Source: Lachnoclostridium sp. (lineage in GTDB: Bacteria; Bacteroidota; Bacteroidia; Bacteroidales; Muribaculaceae). From it: a stretch of DNA of 45,040 nucleotides. How positions within the stretch are numbered: the first letter of the stretch is position 1; each line of letters begins with the position of its first letter. A program made the position numbers and the translations under genes. This document shows, in pieces, positions 25,385 through 33,728 of this stretch. The stretch is from the NCBI GenBank assembly GCA_023667185.1, contig JAMPAP010000001.1:808712-853751 (forward strand), given 5' to 3'. The notes below the pieces were generated by a model. The model was not told the origin of the DNA, did no database searches, and worked only from the letters and a program-made list of their open reading frames with translations.

Positions 25385-26089
25385 ATGAAACACTTTTTTT
25401 CAATATTTATAAATCTATTAATTTCCCTTTCTCCGATAAATGCTTGGGCTTATCGCCATCTCTCTCCATACTCATATTGCGCTAACAATCCGGTCAATTG
25501 CATTGATCCGAATGGACAAGACGTTGTTGTTCTCAATTACACCAATGGGGAACATATGGCAATGTTGATACAGGATGAAAACAAGAAGTGGCAGTATTAT
25601 TCTGTAAATGGGAATAATGTTGTCATCCCAATAATAAAGCACCACACGGGTGGACGAGAGTTTAATGATATTGCTGTAGGATCTTGGGACTCTCCTCAGG
25701 ATTTCTTTTATTCATCTTACAATAAAGAAACTAAAGACGGTAAAGACGACGTAACAGAGAGTCATTTTGAATATGAAGAAGGTTATCTAATTCAATCTAC
25801 ACCGGAACAAGACACAATTATAAGAAATAGTTTTTCCGGGACTGCACAAACATCATATAACCCGGCCACAAATAATTGTACAACAGCTGTTCAAAATGCA
25901 TTAATTAAGGCAGGAATCCCTGTTTCCGAACCGACATTCAAGCCATCATTTAAACCGACACCATCATCTTACGGCATAATCGATGTATTTGACGGTTATA
26001 AAATAGAATGCCGAACAACAATGTGGCCAAGCATTGCATTTGAATCTATAATGCAATGGAATCCATCAGGTACTTACCTGCACAAATAG
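25385..26089 (+). CDS. Secreted Rhs-tip effector with His/Cys peptidase-like domain
   Basis: 234 aa from the ATG at 25385, 28 nt after the previous stop. Residues 1-22 form a signal peptide. They are followed at once by SPYSYCANNPVNCIDPNG, the motif that closes Rhs/YD-repeat cores, here without any YD repeats. The C-terminal domain has EHMAMLIQDENKKWQYYS (His57) and a later NNCTTAVQNAL (Cys165). This order is seen in circularly permuted NlpC/P60 or LRAT-like peptidases of polymorphic toxins. I infer a stand-alone toxin or displaced Rhs tip acting in the envelope, on peptidoglycan, protein or lipid. Two membrane proteins directly downstream are candidate immunity proteins. Low GC supports transfer. 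Confidence 0.7.
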   Translation: MKHFFSIFINLLISLSPINAWAYRHLSPYSYCANNPVNCIDPNGQDVVVLNYTNGEHMAMLIQDENKKWQYYSVNGNNVVIPIIKHHTGGREFNDIAVGSWDSPQDFFYSSYNKETKDGKDDVTESHFEYEEGYLIQSTPEQDTIIRNSFSGTAQTSYNPATNNCTTAVQNALIKAGIPVSEPTFKPSFKPTPSSYGIIDVFDGYKIECRTTMWPSIAFESIMQWNPSGTYLHK

Positions 26090-26093
26090 TTAA

Positions 26094-26438
26094 ATGAATA
26101 TGCTAAATAATCGAATGAATAAATTCTTTAAGATAAAGCCAACACGGTTTAATAAGATATGCGCATATATATATCTTTATGTAGTCTATGCAATTATGTT
26201 TTATATGTTTTCATATAAAACACTGGTTATGGCAAGACCAATAGGCACGATGCTAATATTCATTTATTTACTTTTATTTGCTACTATATACATTCTCTTG
26301 AATCGTATTTTTATAAAGAGAATTATAGGATTAAGAACGATTCAAATATTTGAAACTACTTTATTATTAGGTACATTCATATTAAACGCAATTTATGCTT
26401 CCATTGAGAACGGTGAAGGATTCAATTTTTTATTTTAA
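26094..26438 (+). CDS. Small three-helix membrane protein, candidate immunity protein 1
   Basis: 114 aa, starting 4 nt after the effector stop. Three hydrophobic segments are visible at about residues 19-42, 48-68 and 83-103. The stretch between helices 2 and 3 (LNRIFIKRIIGLRTIQIFETTLLL) matches that of the next gene (INHIFIQKIVGHKIVLIFESILLV), so the two are paralogs. Tight linkage to a secreted effector and membrane location fit an immunity protein protecting the envelope. That role is inferred from position only. Confidence 0.65.
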   Translation: MNMLNNRMNKFFKIKPTRFNKICAYIYLYVVYAIMFYMFSYKTLVMARPIGTMLIFIYLLLFATIYILLNRIFIKRIIGLRTIQIFETTLLLGTFILNAIYASIENGEGFNFLF

Positions 26439-26451
26439 AATATAACTTTAA

Positions 26452-26823
26452 ATGTACACAAAAGTCGAGATAAAACGGATTTTAATTAAATCATTTGTTT
26501 ATACTTTTCTATACTTAGTATTTTTTAAAATTATGCATTTTTGTGCATACTTCGCTAGGCCTTCCAGTTCGGAATATCTTTTTCCGGCAATATGCCATAC
26601 GTTAATCCTTTTCGCATTATGGGCAATAATAAATCATATATTCATACAAAAAATAGTTGGTCATAAGATAGTTCTAATTTTTGAGTCAATATTATTAGTA
26701 ACAGTTACGATTATCATTTGCAGTTACATAGCTTACGATAGAAAATATCCGAACTATTTTCATCATAGGATAGAGAATGCTAGTCTAAAAAAAACAGACG
26801 ATCTATTAAGTAATAGCTTCTGA
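26452..26823 (+). CDS. Small three-helix membrane protein, candidate immunity protein 2
   Basis: 123 aa, 13 nt after its paralog. Three hydrophobic segments lie at about residues 10-32, 44-63 and 78-100, followed by a short polar tail. It shares the IFIQKIVG...IFES core with the preceding protein but has diverged elsewhere. Duplicated immunity genes after one effector are common in polymorphic toxin loci. It is the last gene of the AT-rich island; GC content rises sharply after about 26870. Confidence 0.65.
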   Translation: MYTKVEIKRILIKSFVYTFLYLVFFKIMHFCAYFARPSSSEYLFPAICHTLILFALWAIINHIFIQKIVGHKIVLIFESILLVTVTIIICSYIAYDRKYPNYFHHRIENASLKKTDDLLSNSF

Positions 26824-26876
26824 AAAGTTTGCCAAGTTATTTTTCATAGTCACTTATATTTTTTTGCAATTTTTAT

Positions 26877-26884
26877 TATCTTTG
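26877..26884 (+). promoter_or_regulatory. -7 box TATCTTTG of the RsmI-like gene
   Basis: A perfect box lies only 4 nt before the ATG at 26889, so the mRNA is probably leaderless. Confidence 0.7.
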
Positions 26885-26888
26885 CAAA

Positions 26889-27653
26889 ATGAAAGTAGAA
26901 ACTGAGAGCAATGACGCGCCCGGCCGGGGAGCAACTGCGACAGTGGCACCGGCTCTATATCTTATACCGTCGACTATGAGCGACTCCGCAGTGAGCGACG
27001 TTATGCCGCAGCGGAATATTGATATCATCCACGGTATCAAGCATTTCGTTGTGGAGAATGTGCGTACGGCCCGACGGTTTCTTAAGCGCGTGGATCGCAA
27101 TATCGACATTGACTCTCTTTCCTTCACCACTCTCGATGAGCATACCCGTCCTCAGGATGTGGCTGCAATGATAGCACCACTTGAAGCCGGAAACCCCATA
27201 GGGATAATCTCCGAGGCCGGATGTCCGGCCGTGGCTGACCCGGGCGCCGACCTCGTGGCCGTGGCTCAGCGTAAAGGCCTGAAGGTAGTGCCTTTAGTAG
27301 GGCCGTCAAGCATCCTTTTGGCTCTCATGGCTTCGGGATTCAACGGCCAGTCATTTGCCTTCAACGGCTATCTTCCCTACGACACGAAAGCCCGCACCGC
27401 AAAGTTCAAAGAGATGGAGCGCAACATCCGCGGCGGCCAGACCCAGATTTTTATCGAAACGCCCTATCGCAACACCAAGCTCATAGCCGAGCTCGCGGCA
27501 GCGATGGGCGGCGAGATGATGCTATGTGTGGCAACAGATATCACAGGGTCCGGCGAACGAATCGTCACCCGCAAGCTCTCATGGTGGAAGAGCCATCTGC
27601 CTGAAATTGACAAGATTCCTTCAATTTTCTTACTGTTTGACAATCATTTGTAA
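26889..27653 (+). CDS. RsmI-family SAM-dependent methyltransferase
   Basis: 254 aa tetrapyrrole-methylase-fold enzyme. Recognisable blocks are ALYLIPSTMSD, GIISEAGCPAVADPGADLVAVA, VVPLVGPSSILLALMASGFNGQSFAFNGYLP and IFIETPYRN. RsmI 2'-O-methylates C1402 of 16S rRNA. This form lacks the usual PIGN-type opening and may be a Bacteroidetes paralog rather than RsmI itself, so the exact substrate is uncertain. It is followed 3 nt later by an MBL-fold gene in the same operon. Confidence 0.82.
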   Translation: MKVETESNDAPGRGATATVAPALYLIPSTMSDSAVSDVMPQRNIDIIHGIKHFVVENVRTARRFLKRVDRNIDIDSLSFTTLDEHTRPQDVAAMIAPLEAGNPIGIISEAGCPAVADPGADLVAVAQRKGLKVVPLVGPSSILLALMASGFNGQSFAFNGYLPYDTKARTAKFKEMERNIRGGQTQIFIETPYRNTKLIAELAAAMGGEMMLCVATDITGSGERIVTRKLSWWKSHLPEIDKIPSIFLLFDNHL

Positions 27654-27656
27654 CCG

Positions 27657-28676
27657 ATGGCACGTTCACGCAAAAAAATAAATACGGATGCCCAGCCGGG
27701 GCTGTTTGACGACTTGGATATTTTTCAGGAGCGCGTCGACGGTGACTTCGAGCTGATTCCACCTGAGAAGATGGAGAAAATAGCCGCATCGGTCAAGCCC
27801 CGGGAGGAGATTGACCGGATGACGCCCGTGACTCGCGACAATCCTACGGTGTTGATGAGCTTCGGCAGCGGCAGCAGCGGCAACTGCATGTATATCGGAA
27901 CCCGTGACGAGGGTGTACTTGTCGACGCCGGAGTAGAGCTCGACCGTGTACTTAAGGGACTGCATGATAACGGATTATCAATTTCTGCAGTAAAGGCCAT
28001 AGTGCTGACCCATGATCACGGCGACCATATCAAATATGCCTATCAGATCGTACGGAAATATCGCCATATACTGATTCACTGCACTCTGCGTGTGCTCAAC
28101 GGCATCCTACGCCGCCACAACATCTCGCGCCGCATCAAGGACTACCACCACCCTATCTACAAGGAGTTTCCCTTTACGGTGGCCGGCATGGAGCTGACCG
28201 CCTTTGAAGTGAAACATGATGGCATGGACAACGCCGGATACTTCATCCGCACCGCTGATCGCACCATTACCGTGGCTACTGACCTCGGCTGCATCTCTGA
28301 CCGTGCCGAGCACTATATGCGCCAGTCGTCTACGATAGTCATCGAGGCCAACTATGACCATGATATGCTTCGCGAAGGCCCCTACCCCGAGTATCTGAAG
28401 TCACGCATAATATCTGACTGCGGGCATCTTGACAATGAGGTATCCGCGCGATTCATCGCATCTATAGTCTCGCCAGCGCTGACCCACGTCTTCCTGTGCC
28501 ACCTCAGCCATGAGAACAACACGCCCGAGAAAGCTCTCGAGGCTATGACCACCCATCTGGCTCAAGCCGGAGTGACTCTCATAGGCGACGGCCTCGATCC
28601 TCTAAGCATACCACGTCCGCAGCTCCACCTCATCGCGCTGCCCCGTCAGGAGGTAACACCTCTTTATATACTTTGA
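27657..28676 (+). CDS. MBL-fold metallo-hydrolase (YycJ/WalJ-like)
   Basis: 339 aa. After a polar N-terminal extension of about 65 residues, the metallo-beta-lactamase fold begins at VLMSFGSGSSGNCMYIG. Metal ligands are THDHGDH, with further His and Asp in VATDLGCIS and LCHLSHENN. The GSSGNC opening is typical of YycJ/WalJ-like proteins, proposed exonucleases of DNA repair. The extension contains QPGLFDDLD, which resembles a sliding-clamp-binding peptide. It overlaps the convergent lpxB by 13 bp at the 3' end. Confidence 0.83.
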   Translation: MARSRKKINTDAQPGLFDDLDIFQERVDGDFELIPPEKMEKIAASVKPREEIDRMTPVTRDNPTVLMSFGSGSSGNCMYIGTRDEGVLVDAGVELDRVLKGLHDNGLSISAVKAIVLTHDHGDHIKYAYQIVRKYRHILIHCTLRVLNGILRRHNISRRIKDYHHPIYKEFPFTVAGMELTAFEVKHDGMDNAGYFIRTADRTITVATDLGCISDRAEHYMRQSSTIVIEANYDHDMLREGPYPEYLKSRIISDCGHLDNEVSARFIASIVSPALTHVFLCHLSHENNTPEKALEAMTTHLAQAGVTLIGDGLDPLSIPRPQLHLIALPRQEVTPLYIL

Positions 28677-29839
28677 CAGATGATTTTTGCGGCATTGGCT
28701 GCAGCCGAGCTGTCAGTCATCAGGCGGCTGCGCATCAGCCGGTATCCCTCGCGCTGGCTCTGAGCACCCTCGCTGCCGGGAAGTATCTTCACGAGCTCAC
28801 GGTTCACCTCATCCACATTGCAGTGATGCACAAGCATTTCCGGAATGATCAAGCCTCGCGCCTGATCAGGGCCCTTGCTATTTTCATGGCGGCGTGACTC
28901 AGCGTCGATCCGCCCGGCCACAAGGTTAGGCAGCGACACGTATGGTATCTTAAGAATGTGCATGAATAAATCGTGGGCAAATTTCCACCCTACCGAGCGG
29001 TAGCACACCACCTGCGGCGTGCCGGCAAGCGCACATTCAAGCGAGGCCGTGCCCGAGGTGACCAGTGCCACATCAGCATGGGCCATCAGTTCGAGTGTAG
29101 TGCCTCCGACCACCGGAAATGATGTCAGCCCTTTATAAAAATCAGGATCTATACCCGGAGCGGCGGCCACCACCGGCTGCAGACCGGGGTGCAGTGAGGC
29201 CACGCCATCCATCACCGGGAGGTTGCAGCTGATTTCCCCCTTCCGACTACCGGGAACGAGTGCCAATATCGGGCGGCTGTCAAGGCCGTGACGAGCTCGG
29301 AACTCTTCACCGTCACCCATGGCGGCAAGCGATGCATCCATCTCTTCTACCGACGGATTGCCTACATAATCCACAGTCACTCCGCGCGAGGCAAACCAGT
29401 CTTTCTCAAATGGGAGGATTGACAGAATCCGGTCAGTGACCTTGCGGAGCTTCTTAACACGGTATTCCTTCCATGCCCACACCTTAGGTGCGATATAATA
29501 GAAAACTTTTATGCCGAGGCTACGGGCATATTCGGCCAACTTAAGGTTGAACCCCGGATAATCTACGAGCACCACAGCGTCAGGGCGCAGCTCCGAGATG
29601 GTCTTGCGAGCCCTCTTCATGTTGCCCAAAATCTGCGGCAGATGCTTGATCACTTCAGTGAAGCCCATATAAGCCATGTCGCGATAATGGACCACCGGCT
29701 CCTTCCCGGCGGCACGTGCCATAAGGTCACCTCCGAAGAAAGTTACATCGGCCTCAGGGTCGATTTTCTTCAGTTCTTCTATCACTTTTGAGGCATGCAG
29801 ATCGCCGGAAGCCTCTCCCGCTGAAAAAAAATACTTCAT
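28664..29839 (-). CDS. lpxB: Lipid-A-disaccharide synthase
   Basis: 391 aa GT19 glycosyltransferase. It starts MKYFFSAGEASGDLHA, the signature of the family, with VLVDYPGFNLKLAEYA, YYIAPKVWAWKEYR, VPGSRKGEI and SGTASLECALAGTPQVVCYR. It joins UDP-diacylglucosamine and lipid X to form the lipid A disaccharide at the inner-membrane surface. Length is normal. The promoter on the minus strand (TACTTTTG, 29847-29854) is only 7 nt from the start, in a 47-nt divergent gap shared with the helicase gene. Confidence 0.95.
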   Translation of the reverse strand: MKYFFSAGEASGDLHASKVIEELKKIDPEADVTFFGGDLMARAAGKEPVVHYRDMAYMGFTEVIKHLPQILGNMKRARKTISELRPDAVVLVDYPGFNLKLAEYARSLGIKVFYYIAPKVWAWKEYRVKKLRKVTDRILSILPFEKDWFASRGVTVDYVGNPSVEEMDASLAAMGDGEEFRARHGLDSRPILALVPGSRKGEISCNLPVMDGVASLHPGLQPVVAAAPGIDPDFYKGLTSFPVVGGTTLELMAHADVALVTSGTASLECALAGTPQVVCYRSVGWKFAHDLFMHILKIPYVSLPNLVAGRIDAESRRHENSKGPDQARGLIIPEMLVHHCNVDEVNRELVKILPGSEGAQSQREGYRLMRSRLMTDSSAAANAAKIICQSI

Positions 29840-29846
29840 GATAAAG

Positions 29847-29885
29847 CAAAAGTAAGAATTTTTCCCGGAAAGTTGTTTATATTTG
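29847..29885. promoter_or_regulatory. Divergent promoters of lpxB and the helicase operon
   Basis: On the minus strand TACTTTTG (29847-29854) faces lpxB; on the plus strand TATATTTG (29878-29885) faces the helicase gene. The plus box ends 4 nt before the second of two ATGs (29890), so that transcript is probably leaderless. Confidence 0.65.
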
Positions 29886-29886
29886 T

Positions 29887-31206
29887 ATGATGAAAAATCA
29901 GGAAATAATACGAAACATCAGCAGCCGGCTCGGAATCAGCCGGCTCAACGATATGCAGCAGCGCATGGCGGCGGTAGAGACCACCGGCGCGGTGACCCTT
30001 GCCGCCCCTACAGGTTCGGGCAAAACCATAGCTTTTGTCATCCCCTTCCTGCGGAGCCTGGGCACCCCTGACGGCCATATCAGAGGGGTAGTAATCGCTC
30101 CCTCGCGCGAACTCGTGCTGCAGATTGCCGACGTAGTGCGCCCCGTGGCCACAGGCTTCAAGACCGTAGCCTTCTATGGCGGACATCCAATGGCCGATGA
30201 GGAAAACTCCCTTTCAGTCACCCCCGACATTATAATTGCCACCCCGGGCCGACTGCTTGACCATGCCCGCCGCGGGAATGTGGATCTGTCGACAGTGGTG
30301 ACCGTGGTGCTTGATGAATATGACAAGTCACTCGAGCTCGGCTTTGCTGACGAGATGAAGCGTATAGTCAAGCGGATGACCCGCGTACGCTTTTACATTC
30401 TTACCTCAGCCACGCCCATGGCTCAGCTTCCGGAGTATTTCCCCCGCTTGAAGAGGGTGGACATCGTGGCTGAAGACGCCACTCGGAAAGAAGGTAAAAT
30501 AATGACATTTCGCGTCATAAGCCCCTCGCGCGACAAGCTCGACACCCTTGTCGAACTCCTGCGTGGTCTCGATAATACTACAGGTATAATCTTTGTAAAC
30601 CATCGCGAGAGCGCCGAGCGCGTCTACGACCGTCTCCGCAAAGAAGGTTTACCCATAGGGCTCTACCATGGCGGCCTGCAGCAGAATGAGCGTGAAAATG
30701 CCCTCGAGATGCTCGCCAACGGCACTACCCCGCTGCTTGTCTCCACTGACCTTGCCGCCCGAGGTATTGACATCCCGGCTCTCGGCATGGTGATTCATTA
30801 CCACCTCCCGGTGGATGAAGCTGCATGGACCCACCGCAACGGACGCACTGCACGTCAGGATGCCGATGGCATGGTATATATGATCACCACCGAGGAGGAT
30901 GGCATCCCTGAATTTGTGAAATGGGATAAGGAAATATACCCTTCAGCGCCCTCGGCTGACCCCATCGCCTCTGACAAAGCCACCATCTACCTTAACGCCG
31001 GCAAGAAAGAGAAGATTTCGCGAGGCGACATCGTAGGGTTTCTTGTGGCAAAGGGGGGACTTGACGGCAAGGAAATAGGCCGTATCAGCCTGCGCGACCA
31101 CTCGGCACTCGTGGCCGTGCCGCGCGACAAAGCCGCTGATGTGCTCCGCAAAATCTCGTCAGAGAAGATTAAAAACACCCGCGTGAAATTCTCACTCATG
31201 AAATAA
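29887..31206 (+). CDS. DEAD-box RNA helicase with DbpA-type C-terminal domain
   Basis: 439 aa. Two in-frame ATGs occur (29887, 29890); the second fits the promoter spacing better. Helicase motifs include PTGSGKT, PSRELVLQI, TPGRLLDH, LTSATP, GIIFVNHR, STDLAARGIDIP and HRNGRTAR. Motif II is DEYD (residues 143-146) instead of DEAD. The last 75 residues (RGDIVGFLVAKGGLDGKEIGRI) are the DbpA RNA-binding domain, which in E. coli targets 23S rRNA hairpin 92. A ribosome-assembly role is therefore likely. It is the first gene of a four-gene set ending in tnaA. Confidence 0.88.
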   Translation: MMKNQEIIRNISSRLGISRLNDMQQRMAAVETTGAVTLAAPTGSGKTIAFVIPFLRSLGTPDGHIRGVVIAPSRELVLQIADVVRPVATGFKTVAFYGGHPMADEENSLSVTPDIIIATPGRLLDHARRGNVDLSTVVTVVLDEYDKSLELGFADEMKRIVKRMTRVRFYILTSATPMAQLPEYFPRLKRVDIVAEDATRKEGKIMTFRVISPSRDKLDTLVELLRGLDNTTGIIFVNHRESAERVYDRLRKEGLPIGLYHGGLQQNERENALEMLANGTTPLLVSTDLAARGIDIPALGMVIHYHLPVDEAAWTHRNGRTARQDADGMVYMITTEEDGIPEFVKWDKEIYPSAPSADPIASDKATIYLNAGKKEKISRGDIVGFLVAKGGLDGKEIGRISLRDHSALVAVPRDKAADVLRKISSEKIKNTRVKFSLMK

Positions 31207-31215
31207 CTTACAGCC

Positions 31216-32805
31216 ATGAACCTCCAGCTCCCTGACCGAACTTCGGGCAAACCGATCACCATCAACACCGAGGAAAACCGCCAGATACTCATCATCGGCG
31301 CCAACGGCTCGGGCAAGACCCGCTTTGCCCGGCAGCTCGAGAAAAGCGTCGGCGACAAGGCTTTCCGCCTCTCGGCTCTGAAGGCCGCCTACGACCGCAC
31401 CACCGAGGATCCGTCGGCCACCTCCGTCGACTCGCAGTATCATGTCATGGCGTCATCGTCAGGAATAATCCGCGCTGACATCAAAGGGGAGCTTGAGCGC
31501 ATCATAGCCATGCTGATCAATGAGGAGATGATCACACTGATGACTGACAAGTATATTCCGGCCGAAAAGCCAAAGCGCACCCGCACAAAGCTTGACCTGC
31601 TCATCAAGACCTGGACTGAGATCTTCCCGGAAAACCGTATACTCGTAGAGCGCGGCAAGCTGCTCATAGGCGGGGTGGATAACGATGACTTCTATTCTTC
31701 GTCCAAGCTATCAGCCGGCGAGAGCGCCGCCATGTACTATATCGCTGCCTCGCTCTATGCCCCGCCCGGAGCTGTGATATTCGTAGAGTCACCCGAGACA
31801 TTCCTTCACCCATCGACCATGCGCCAGATATGGGACAAGGTGGAGCAGCTGCGCGCCGACTGCACATATATATATGTGACCCACGACCTGAGTTTCGCCA
31901 CATCGCGCGGCGAGAGTATGACTGTATGGGTAAAAAGCTACGACCCGGAAAATTCCGCCTGGGATTATGACACTCTACCCTCCACCGAGGATATCTCCGA
32001 GGAGGTATATATGGCTATTGTAGGCGCACGCAAGCCGGTGCTGTTTATTGAAGGCGACGGTGTAAACTCCATTGATTCAAAACTTTATCCACTAATCTTC
32101 GACAAATTCACCGTAAAGTCGCTCGGCGGATGCGACAGGGTGATCGAAGCTACCCGTACATTCAACTCCCTCAAAGGGTTTCACAACCTCGCGGCCGCCG
32201 GCATAGTGGATCGCGACCGCCGTGACTCAGGCGAAGTCAACTATCTGCGCGAGCGCAACGTATATGTGCCTGAAGTAGCCGAGATCGAAAACATCTTCAT
32301 GATCGAGGAGGTGGTCAGAACCGTAGCCGCACACTTCCACCGTGATGAAGATGAAGCATTCGCCCACGTATCACGCTCGATAATACGCCTCTTTGAGACT
32401 GATCTCCACAACCAGGCGCTCCAGCACACCCGCCAGCGGGTGAAAAAGACCGTGGAGCACCGTATCGACGGACGGTTTGCCAACATCAACAAGCTCGAAG
32501 AACATATCAACGACCTTGCCCAGGCCATAAACCCGCGCGGCATGTACGAGCAATTCTGCCGCGAGTTTCGCCACTACGTTGCCGAGAAAGATTACCGCTC
32601 CATTCTCCGTGTCTACAACCGTAAATCGATGCTCTCCGAGAGCCATGTAGCCAAAGCCTGCGGCTTGAAGCGCGACGACAAGAAGGATTACATCCGCGCC
32701 ATCCTCAATATATTAAAAGAAAACCGTCATGAAGCCCGGCGTATCCGTCAAGCCATATTCCGCTGCTTCGGGCTCAATGATGAAGTAGACATAAATCTTG
32801 AATGA
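31216..32805 (+). CDS. Fused ABC-type ATPase and DUF4435 (TOPRIM-like) protein, PARIS-like
   Basis: 529 aa. N-terminal half: Walker A GANGSGKT (28-35), ABC signature LSAGES (165-170), Walker B-like VIFVESPETFLHP (Glu191-Ser192 in place of Asp-Glu) and switch VTHDLSF. C-terminal half: LFIEGDG (Glu279) and IVDRDRR (Asp332, Asp334), the acidic residues of a TOPRIM-like DUF4435 domain, then a helical tail. Separate or merged ATPase plus DUF4435 is the composition of the PARIS anti-phage system (AriA/AriB). Defence is inferred; it is embedded in what looks like a housekeeping operon, 9 nt after the helicase and 1 nt before menA. GC content matches its neighbours. Confidence 0.75.
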   Translation: MNLQLPDRTSGKPITINTEENRQILIIGANGSGKTRFARQLEKSVGDKAFRLSALKAAYDRTTEDPSATSVDSQYHVMASSSGIIRADIKGELERIIAMLINEEMITLMTDKYIPAEKPKRTRTKLDLLIKTWTEIFPENRILVERGKLLIGGVDNDDFYSSSKLSAGESAAMYYIAASLYAPPGAVIFVESPETFLHPSTMRQIWDKVEQLRADCTYIYVTHDLSFATSRGESMTVWVKSYDPENSAWDYDTLPSTEDISEEVYMAIVGARKPVLFIEGDGVNSIDSKLYPLIFDKFTVKSLGGCDRVIEATRTFNSLKGFHNLAAAGIVDRDRRDSGEVNYLRERNVYVPEVAEIENIFMIEEVVRTVAAHFHRDEDEAFAHVSRSIIRLFETDLHNQALQHTRQRVKKTVEHRIDGRFANINKLEEHINDLAQAINPRGMYEQFCREFRHYVAEKDYRSILRVYNRKSMLSESHVAKACGLKRDDKKDYIRAILNILKENRHEARRIRQAIFRCFGLNDEVDINLE

Positions 32806-32806
32806 T

Positions 32807-33685
32807 ATGAAAACGATTAAAGCATGGATCGAAGCGATGCGCCTGCGCACCTTGCCGGTGTCAGTTGCCGGAGTGCTCTTCGCTATAGGCATAACCGTCA
32901 CCGGAGGCACCTTTGCATGGCCGCAAGCCATACTATGCATGGTATTTGCCGTGCTTGCCCAGATCTCCTCCAATTTCGCCAACGAATACTATGACTTCCG
33001 CGACGGGCTCGACCGCCCCGGCCGCGAGGGTCCGCGCCGTGGCGTCACCGAGGGCGACATCTCCCCGCGAGCCATGCTTTATGCCTCCCTTCTGACTCTT
33101 GCCGTAGCCTGCCTTTTAGGGCTCTATCTTGTTGATCGTTACGGCTATTGGTGGATGTATGCCGTCGGGGTTGCCACTGCACTCGGAGTGGTAGCCTACA
33201 GCGCCGGTCCCTGGCCACTGTCGCGTATGGGTCTCGGTGAAGTAGCCGTGGTGATATTCTTCGGGGTAGTGCCCGTCAACCTCACCTGCTTGCTCATGCA
33301 ACCCTCGATTACCGCCGGGGTCGTATGGTCATCGGTGGGCGTAGGACTTATGGGTGCAAACGTATTGATAGTCAACAACTACCGCGATGCCGACGATGAT
33401 GCCGCTGTAGGTAAGAAAACCCTTGCCGTGCGCCTTGGCAAGAAAGCCATGCCCGGGCTTTACCTCGTCAACGGACTTCTGGCGCTCGTGCTGACCTTCA
33501 GCCGCTGGCTCTACCTCCCCACAGGGTCATGGATCTTCCCGGTGCTCTATCTTGCCGGACACATAGCCCTCTATATGTCGCTCAAGTCAAAGACCGGCCG
33601 CGACCTTAATCCCCTCCTTGGAAAGACCGCCATGCTGATGCTCTTCTACAGCCTCGGCCTTCTCATTTCCGCCCTTTGGAAGTAA
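32807..33685 (+). CDS. menA: 1,4-dihydroxy-2-naphthoate polyprenyltransferase
   Basis: 292 aa from the ATG at 32807; an earlier TTG would overlap the preceding gene. It is a UbiA-family integral membrane prenyltransferase with about eight or nine helices. The two aspartate-rich motifs are NEYYDFRDGLDR and NNYRDADDDAAVGKKTLAVRLG, as in MenA, which attaches the isoprenoid tail in menaquinone synthesis. It follows the ATPase-DUF4435 gene by 1 nt and precedes tnaA by 43 nt. Confidence 0.92.
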   Translation: MKTIKAWIEAMRLRTLPVSVAGVLFAIGITVTGGTFAWPQAILCMVFAVLAQISSNFANEYYDFRDGLDRPGREGPRRGVTEGDISPRAMLYASLLTLAVACLLGLYLVDRYGYWWMYAVGVATALGVVAYSAGPWPLSRMGLGEVAVVIFFGVVPVNLTCLLMQPSITAGVVWSSVGVGLMGANVLIVNNYRDADDDAAVGKKTLAVRLGKKAMPGLYLVNGLLALVLTFSRWLYLPTGSWIFPVLYLAGHIALYMSLKSKTGRDLNPLLGKTAMLMLFYSLGLLISALWK

Positions 33686-33728
33686 TTTCAACAAAACATT
33701 ATATAATCCTTAAATCTATTACACAATT

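Noticed and set aside
33686-33728. tnaC-type leader peptide before tnaA
   Set aside because: Only 43 nt separate menA and tnaA, and no short ORF with a Trp codon is present.
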